Source: Actinomycetes bacterium
Lineage (GTDB): Bacteria > Actinomycetota > Actinomycetes > Propionibacteriales > Propionibacteriaceae
Length of the DNA stretch: 19,003 nt
Assembly (NCBI GenBank): GCA_023412435.1
Contig: JAEYNS010000076.1
Span: forward strand, 1-19,003
Reading direction: 5' to 3'
Part shown: one piece after another, positions 14,242 to 19,003 of the stretch
Position numbering within the stretch: position 1 is the first letter of the stretch
Layout of the letters: each line of letters opens with the position of its first letter
Translations under genes and position numbers: made by a program
Notes under the pieces: generated by a model
Told to the model about the DNA's origin: nothing
What the model saw: only the letters and a program-made list of their open reading frames with translations
Databases searched by the model: none

Positions 14242-15333
14242 ATGATCCACCCACGAGTGGCGGCCCTGGCCGCAGGTCTTGCCGTCCTGGCCGCCGGCTG
14301 CACAGCGACGTCGGCGCCGTCGACACCGACCTCGGAGCAGTCCACACCGACCGCGTCCGCGCCGACCTCCGGCCCGACGCAGAGCGACACCCTGACCGTC
14401 CTGACCCACGACAGCTTCTACCTGCCGGACGAGACTCTCGCGGCCTTCGAGCAGGCGAGCGGGTACCGGGTCGAGTACGTGGCGCCCGGCGACGGCGGCA
14501 CCCTGGTCAACCAGCTGATCCTCACCAAGGAGGCGCCGCTGGGCGACGTCGTGTTCGGCATCGACAACACCTTCGCCGGCCGGGCCGTGGCGGCCGGCGT
14601 CCTCGCCCCGTACACCTCGCCCGCCCTTCCCGAGGAAGCGACCGCTCTGGCAGCCGACGGCGCCGGGGTGCTCACCCCGATCGACTACGGCGACGTCTGC
14701 CTGAACGCCGACCTGGCCTGGTTCGCCGACAAGGGCCTGGCTGTGCCCCGCAGCCTCGACGACCTGATCGAGCCCGAGTACGCCGACCTGCTGGTGGTGT
14801 CGAATCCCGCCTCCTCCACGCCGGGGCTGGCCTTCCTGACCACCACGATCGCCGCCAAGGGGATGGGTTACCTCGACTACTGGGCACAGCTGAAGGCGAA
14901 CGGGCTGAAGGTGGTGCCGGGCTGGACCGAGGCCTACACCGTGGAGTTCTCCGGCTCGTCCGGGAAGGGCTCCCGGCCGCTGGTGCTGTCCTACGCCAGC
15001 TCGCCTGCCTCCGAGCTCGACTCCGACGGCAAGCCGCGGACCGCCAACCTGCCCGACACCTGCCTGCGGCAGGTCGAGTTCGCCGGCGTGGTGGCCGGGG
15101 CCCGCAACGAGGTCGGCGCCCGTGCCTTCATCGACTGGCTGCTCAGCCCCGAGGTGCAGGCCCAGATCCCGGAGAGCATGTGGATGTACCCGGTCGACCC
15201 CGAGGCGCCGCTGCCGCCGGCCTGGGCGGAGTTCGGCACCTCGGTCGCGGAGCCGTGGCACGTCCCGGCGGAGACCATCGCCGCCAACCGCGACTCCTGG
15301 ATCCGGGACTGGACCGCTACGGTCATCGGGTGA
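14242..15333 (+). CDS. thiB: Thiamine ABC transporter substrate-binding lipoprotein
   Basis: A 363-residue periplasmic-type receptor (family 1/ThiB) that captures thiamine or its phosphates for the ThiPQ importer. The signal peptide ends in lipobox AAGC (Cys20), and a Ser/Thr/Pro linker follows to about residue 48. The mature domain begins TLTVLTHDSF, matching the usual ThiB start, and contains family-typical GDVVFGIDN, TPIDYGDVCLN and VSNPASSTPGLAFL stretches, with PGWTEAYTVEFSGSSGKG near the ligand site. The ATG at 14242 has GGAGG 4 nt upstream, in the hairpin of the TPP riboswitch expression platform. Its stop overlaps the GTG of the permease gene in a GTGA junction. Substrate assignment rests on the combination of family, riboswitch and operon, and is strong. 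Confidence 0.95.
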   Translation: MIHPRVAALAAGLAVLAAGCTATSAPSTPTSEQSTPTASAPTSGPTQSDTLTVLTHDSFYLPDETLAAFEQASGYRVEYVAPGDGGTLVNQLILTKEAPLGDVVFGIDNTFAGRAVAAGVLAPYTSPALPEEATALAADGAGVLTPIDYGDVCLNADLAWFADKGLAVPRSLDDLIEPEYADLLVVSNPASSTPGLAFLTTTIAAKGMGYLDYWAQLKANGLKVVPGWTEAYTVEFSGSSGKGSRPLVLSYASSPASELDSDGKPRTANLPDTCLRQVEFAGVVAGARNEVGARAFIDWLLSPEVQAQIPESMWMYPVDPEAPLPPAWAEFGTSVAEPWHVPAETIAANRDSWIRDWTATVIG

Positions 15334-17033
15334 GCCCGGCCCCCGCCGTGACAGCACTCCCTGCCGTGGGCCGTCCCGCCCGGCGGGCCACCCTGGGCGG
15401 CTCGCCGTGGGTGTGGGCGGCTGTCGCGGTGGTCCCGATCGCCTTCCTCGCCGTCTTCTTCGCATGGCCGGTGGCCGCGCTGGTCGCGCGCGGGTTCGTC
15501 GACCAGGCCGGCAACCTGACGCTGGCGGGGGTTCAGGCGGTGCTGTCCGCGCCGCGAACCTGGCGGATCGTGGGGCAGACCCTGGCCCAGGCCGCCGCGG
15601 GCACCGTCGTCGCCGTGCTGCTCGGCGTGCCCGGCGCGTACCTGCTCTACCGGCGCCGGTTCCCGGGCCGTCGCCTGCTGCGGGCGCTGGTGATGGTGCC
15701 GTTCGTGCTGCCGACGGTGGTGGTCGGGGTGGCGTTCAGCTCGTTGCTGGCCCCGACCGGGCCGCTGGGTTGGCTGGGCCTGCAGGAATCCTTCGTCGGG
15801 ATCGTCGCCGCGCTGGTCTTCTTCAACTACTCGGTGGGGGTGCGGCCGGTGGGCACCTTGTGGGCGCGGCGCGACCCGCGCGCCGAGGATGCCGCCCGCA
15901 CCCTGGGCGCCTCCCGTGCCCGGGTCTTCGCGACCGTGACGCTGCCTGCGCTGGCGCCGGCGATCGCCTCCGGCGCGGCGCTCACCTTCCTGTTCTGCGC
16001 CACAGCCTTCGGGGTGGTGCTTGTGATGGGCGGGGTCTCCTGGGGGACCATCGAGACCGAGATCTGGTACCAGACGACGCAGCTGCTCGACCTGCCGGCC
16101 GCGGCGGCGTTGTCGATCCTGCAGCTCGGGGTGGTGGCCGCCTCGCTGGTCGCCGCCAACCGGGCGCGGACCCGTTCCGAGCGGGCGCTGAAGCTGCTGG
16201 GCCGACCGGTGGACACCCCGCTGCAGGCCTCCGACTGGCCGGCCGTCGCCGTCACCGCCGTCGTCGTCCTCGGCCTGCTGGTGGCGCCGATCGCGCACCT
16301 GGTGGGGCGCTCCTTCGTCACCGCCGACGGGCTCGGCTGGGGCAACTACGCGCTGCTCGCCGGCCGCGCCCAGGGCACGACGGTGAGCGTCTGGCAGGCG
16401 CTGGTCAACTCCCTGGTGACCGCCGCGACTGCTACCGCCGTCGCTCTCGTCCTCGGGTTGGCGGTCAGCTACGTCCTCTCCCGGCGTCCCACCTCGGCCT
16501 CGGGTCGCTGGCTGCTGCACGCCGCGGACTCGGTCTTCATGCTGCCGCTGGGGGTGTCGGCGGTGACCGTCGGCTTCGGCTTCCTGATCACCCTCAACCG
16601 GCCGCCGCTCGACCTGCGCTCCTCCTGGCTGCTGATCCCGATCGCCCAGGCGATGGTGGCGTTGCCGCTGGTGGTGCGGACATTGCTGCCCACGCTGCGG
16701 GCGATCGACCCGCGGCTGCACGAGGCGGCCGCCACCCTGGGTGCCGGGCCCCGACGGATCATCGCCACGATCGACCTGCCGTTCGCGCTGCGCGGGATGG
16801 GCCTGGCGCTCGGCTTCGCCTTCGCCACGTCGCTGGGCGAGTTCGGCGCGACCTCCTTCCTCGCCCGGCCGGACCGGCCGACGCTGCCGGTGGTGGTTTA
16901 CCGGTTGATCTCGCGGCCGGGGTCGGAGAACTTCGGGATGGCGATGGCGGCGTCCGTGCTGCTCGGGCTGCTCACTGCCCTCGCCATGGCGCTGGCGGAA
17001 TGGGTGGGTCCCAGGGAGGTGAACCCGTGGTGA
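15330..17033 (+). CDS. thiP: Thiamine ABC transporter permease, two fused permease domains
   Basis: A 567-residue integral membrane protein with two tandem permease domains, about 12 membrane segments, as usual for ThiP. Each half carries the EAA loop that docks the ATPase: EDAARTLGASRARV from residue 186 and HEAAATLGAGPRRI from about 464. The second is followed by the characteristic SLGEFGATSFL. I chose the GTG at 15330 because it overlaps the thiB stop (GTGA), which suggests translational coupling; no clear Shine-Dalgarno exists there. A second in-frame GTG lies at 15348. The frame is open far upstream, but that part is a shadow of thiB. The 3' end overlaps the start of thiQ. Confidence 0.94.
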   Translation: MSPAPAVTALPAVGRPARRATLGGSPWVWAAVAVVPIAFLAVFFAWPVAALVARGFVDQAGNLTLAGVQAVLSAPRTWRIVGQTLAQAAAGTVVAVLLGVPGAYLLYRRRFPGRRLLRALVMVPFVLPTVVVGVAFSSLLAPTGPLGWLGLQESFVGIVAALVFFNYSVGVRPVGTLWARRDPRAEDAARTLGASRARVFATVTLPALAPAIASGAALTFLFCATAFGVVLVMGGVSWGTIETEIWYQTTQLLDLPAAAALSILQLGVVAASLVAANRARTRSERALKLLGRPVDTPLQASDWPAVAVTAVVVLGLLVAPIAHLVGRSFVTADGLGWGNYALLAGRAQGTTVSVWQALVNSLVTAATATAVALVLGLAVSYVLSRRPTSASGRWLLHAADSVFMLPLGVSAVTVGFGFLITLNRPPLDLRSSWLLIPIAQAMVALPLVVRTLLPTLRAIDPRLHEAAATLGAGPRRIIATIDLPFALRGMGLALGFAFATSLGEFGATSFLARPDRPTLPVVVYRLISRPGSENFGMAMAASVLLGLLTALAMALAEWVGPREVNPW

Positions 17034-17998
17034 GTGGCCTGGCGGTCGTCGACGCGGTGGTCAGGTACGGCGCGACGGTAGCGGTGGACGGGGTCTCGCT
17101 CGAGGTGATGCCCGGCGAGACCGTCGCGCTGCTGGGGGCGTCCGGCTCGGGCAAGTCGTCGCTGCTGCGGGCGGTGGCGGGACTCGAACCGCTGCACCGC
17201 GGCAGCGTCAGCTGGAACGGCCAGGACCTCACCGCGATGCCGGTGCACCGGCGCGGGTTCGTGATGATGTTCCAGGACGGCCAGCTCTTCCCCCACCTGT
17301 CGGTGGCCGGCAACATCGGGTACGCGCTGAACCACCTGACCGACCGGGATCGCGAGGCGCGGGTCAGCGAACTCCTCGAACTGGTCGGCCTCTCCGGCTA
17401 CGGGCCCCGTCCGGTGACCGCGCTGTCCGGCGGGCAGGCCCAGCGGGTGGCGCTCGCCCGCTCGCTGGCGCCGCGACCGCACCTGCTGATGCTCGACGAG
17501 CCGCTGTCCTCCCTGGACCGCGGGCTGCGCGAGCGCCTCGTCGGTGTCCTGGACGACACCCTGCGGGCGACCGGGACGCCGGCGCTCTACGTCACCCACG
17601 ACCAGGACGAGGCGTTCGCGATCGCCGACCGGATCGCCGTCCTCTCCCACGGCCGGGTGCTGCAACTCGACACCCCCGCGGAGCTGTGGCGGCACCCGGC
17701 CGACGCCGAGGTGGCGGCCTTCCTCGGCTACGGCCCCCTCCTGTCGCTGGACCAGGCGCGGGCCCTGGGCTGGCGCGGCGAGGCGGACGCTGGACGGGTG
17801 GCGATCGGCCCGGACGGGCTGGTGGACGACCCGGGCGGCACGCTCGTCCCGGTCATCTCGGCGCGGGCCGGACGGGGGCGCTACGAGGTGACCGTCGAGC
17901 TTCCCGGCGGGGTCGCGGCCGAGCTGCGAACCCTCGATCCGCCGGGCGCGCAGCTCGCAATCCGGATCGATCCGGAGGGCACCGCTGTCGTCGGATGA
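17027..17998 (+). CDS. thiQ: Thiamine ABC transporter ATP-binding protein
   Basis: A 323-residue ATPase that powers ThiBP. Walker A is GASGSGKS (37-44), the Q-loop is at MFQDGQLFPH (81-90), the signature is LSGGQAQR (133-140), Walker B is LLMLDEP (153-159), the D-loop is SSLD and the H-loop His191. The start is one of two adjacent GTG codons. I prefer 17027, 7 nt after GGAGG (17015-17019); the alternative at 17030 makes a GTGA overlap. Either way it overlaps the thiP stop. It is about 90 residues longer than the classical enterobacterial ThiQ, with a C-terminal extension (about 230-323) that may be a TOBE-like regulatory or docking domain. The thiamine role is inferred from the operon. Confidence 0.93.
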   Translation: MVSGLAVVDAVVRYGATVAVDGVSLEVMPGETVALLGASGSGKSSLLRAVAGLEPLHRGSVSWNGQDLTAMPVHRRGFVMMFQDGQLFPHLSVAGNIGYALNHLTDRDREARVSELLELVGLSGYGPRPVTALSGGQAQRVALARSLAPRPHLLMLDEPLSSLDRGLRERLVGVLDDTLRATGTPALYVTHDQDEAFAIADRIAVLSHGRVLQLDTPAELWRHPADAEVAAFLGYGPLLSLDQARALGWRGEADAGRVAIGPDGLVDDPGGTLVPVISARAGRGRYEVTVELPGGVAAELRTLDPPGAQLAIRIDPEGTAVVG

Positions 17999-18004
17999 GG
18001 CCAC

Positions 18005-18041
18005 GTTGACGCCCGAGCCGCGGCTGTGACAAGTTGACGCC
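18005..18041 (+). promoter_or_regulatory. Two GTTGACGCC direct repeats before the sugar kinase gene
   Basis: Identical 9-mers at 18005-18013 and 18033-18041, 28 bp apart start to start. Both contain a TTGAC -35-like core, but neither has a clean -10 at the right distance. They may be paired activator/repressor sites or alternative -35 elements within the 67-nt gap after thiQ. Confidence 0.35.
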
Positions 18042-18065
18042 AGTTTCTAGCGCCGGAGGCGACAC

Positions 18066-19003
18066 GTGCTGGTGGTCTGTCCCAATCCCACTGTCGACCG
18101 GCAGGTGATCCTCGCCGAACTCGAGCCGGGGAACGTCCTGCGCGCCACCGAGAACAAGGCCTTCCCCGCCGGCAAGGCGGTGTCGGCCGCTCGGGGTTCG
18201 ATGGCCAACGGCGCCCGCCCCGAGGTGCACGTCCTGCTGCCCGAGGAGGGCGCTGACTGGTACGAGGAGGCGCTGCGCACCGAGGGCATGAACGTCACTG
18301 CCCACCGCCACCCCGGCGTGCTGCGCGAGACGATCCTGCTCTACGAAGGCTCCGGCCGGGTCACCGTGATCAACGGCAACGGAGCCGACGTGGAGCCGGT
18401 GCGCTGGCGCGAGTTCGTCCGTGCGGTCTGCGACCGGATCCTGCCCGGCGGCTGGGTGGTCTGCAGCGGCAGCTTCCCGCCCGGGGTGACGACCGACGAC
18501 ATCACCGACTTCGTCACCCGGGTGGCGCGGGCCGGCGGCAAGCTCGCCCTCGACACCGGCCCGGCCTGGCTGGCGGCAGGGATCGCCGGCCGTCCGGCCC
18601 TGATCTCGCCGAACCTCGCCGAAGCCGAGGCCCTGCTGTCCGGCCTGGACGTCCCCGAGCCGGTCGAGCCGGGCGCGGACGCGCTGCACCGCGCCGAGTT
18701 GGCGGCGATCAAGCTGCAGTCGCGCGGCGTCCACTACGTCACCGTCACCGCGGGGGCGGCGGGGGTTGCCTGGGCCACCCCCGAGGGCACCGGCAAGCTG
18801 CCCGGTATCGAGGTCGAGGTGCGCAATCCGATCGGGGCCGGCGACGCCTTCCTGGGCGGCATGGTGTCGTGGCTCGAGGTGGGCTGGTCCTTCCCTGAGG
18901 CGGTCCGCTGGGGGATGGCCACCGCGTGCGCGGCGATCGGGCAGTGGGCACCCGGCGCCGCCTCGGCCGAGGACGCCGCCCGCTACCACGCCCGGCTGGT
19001 GCC
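18066..19003 (+). CDS. PfkB-family sugar kinase (1-phosphofructokinase-like), truncated by the window end
   Basis: At least 312 residues with no stop before the edge. PfkB/ribokinase-fold enzymes phosphorylate sugars or sugar phosphates with ATP. Seen: an N-terminal strand VVCPNPTVDRQV like the TLNPAIDRT of 1-phosphofructokinase/tagatose kinases, CSGSFPPGV (about 137-145), SPNLAEAEALL (about 181-191), and the C-terminal signature NPIGAGDAFLGG, whose GAGD holds the anion hole and catalytic Asp. The usual GGKGxN substrate motif is altered to AGKAVSAA, so the substrate may not be fructose 1-phosphate. The GTG start at 18066 is fixed by GGAGG at 18055-18059, 6 nt upstream. By length it should end within a few codons of the edge. 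It may be read from its own promoter or through from thiQ. Confidence 0.85.
   Translation, partial: MLVVCPNPTVDRQVILAELEPGNVLRATENKAFPAGKAVSAARGSMANGARPEVHVLLPEEGADWYEEALRTEGMNVTAHRHPGVLRETILLYEGSGRVTVINGNGADVEPVRWREFVRAVCDRILPGGWVVCSGSFPPGVTTDDITDFVTRVARAGGKLALDTGPAWLAAGIAGRPALISPNLAEAEALLSGLDVPEPVEPGADALHRAELAAIKLQSRGVHYVTVTAGAAGVAWATPEGTGKLPGIEVEVRNPIGAGDAFLGGMVSWLEVGWSFPEAVRWGMATACAAIGQWAPGAASAEDAARYHARLV

Noticed and set aside
14015..14347. Upstream extension of the small Pro/Ser-rich minus-strand frame
   Set aside because: It would cross the TPP riboswitch and the start of thiB on the opposite strand; the ATG at 14014 has a promoter-like hexamer at the right distance.

Overview
The window is very GC-rich, densely coding DNA. 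It uses frequent GTG starts, GGAG-type ribosome binding sites, TAnnnT-like -10 elements (several lying about 6 nt before the start codon) and many Pro/Ala-rich lipoprotein linkers. This fits a high-GC actinobacterium. The 1125-residue protein at 2025-5402 looks like pyrophosphate-dependent PEP carboxykinase, the enzyme classically known from Propionibacterium, so I infer a member of Propionibacteriaceae or a near relative. No rRNA, tRNA, CRISPR array, prophage, transposase or insertion sequence was seen. I recognise twelve protein genes: eleven complete, and one (pfkB-like) running off the right edge.

Left part (1-6595): a minus-strand peptide/nickel-type solute-binding lipoprotein, followed by a strong hairpin; then, divergently, the PPi-PEPCK candidate and a secreted lipoprotein GH10 xylanase. 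Middle (6687-11964): a PQQ-like beta-propeller lipoprotein, a block of four 21-bp tandem repeats, a membrane-anchored class C beta-lactamase-like serine hydrolase, a ferredoxin-reductase-type FAD oxidoreductase and an unrecognised lipoprotein. These plus-strand genes mostly appear to have their own promoters. A HerA-like (DUF853) ATPase and a tiny Pro/Ser-rich protein lie on the minus strand (11975-14014).

Right part (14073-19003): a palindrome, a -10 candidate and a textbook TPP riboswitch precede a thiBPQ thiamine ABC transporter operon. Its genes overlap by a few bases, and the Shine-Dalgarno of thiB lies in a small hairpin that looks like the riboswitch's translational switch. A PfkB-family sugar kinase follows 67 nt after thiQ.

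Functionally, the window combines carbon acquisition (extracellular xylanase, peptide-type importer component, sugar kinase), central metabolism (PPi-linked PEP/oxaloacetate exchange, typical of propionate fermenters) and vitamin B1 uptake under TPP feedback. Five of the twelve proteins carry a clear lipobox. I found no convincing new defence or mobile system. The least-explained items are the 21-bp repeat block, the duplicated promoter/start module shared by the two minus-strand genes near 13.7-14.0 kb, and the recurring leaderless-type start signature.
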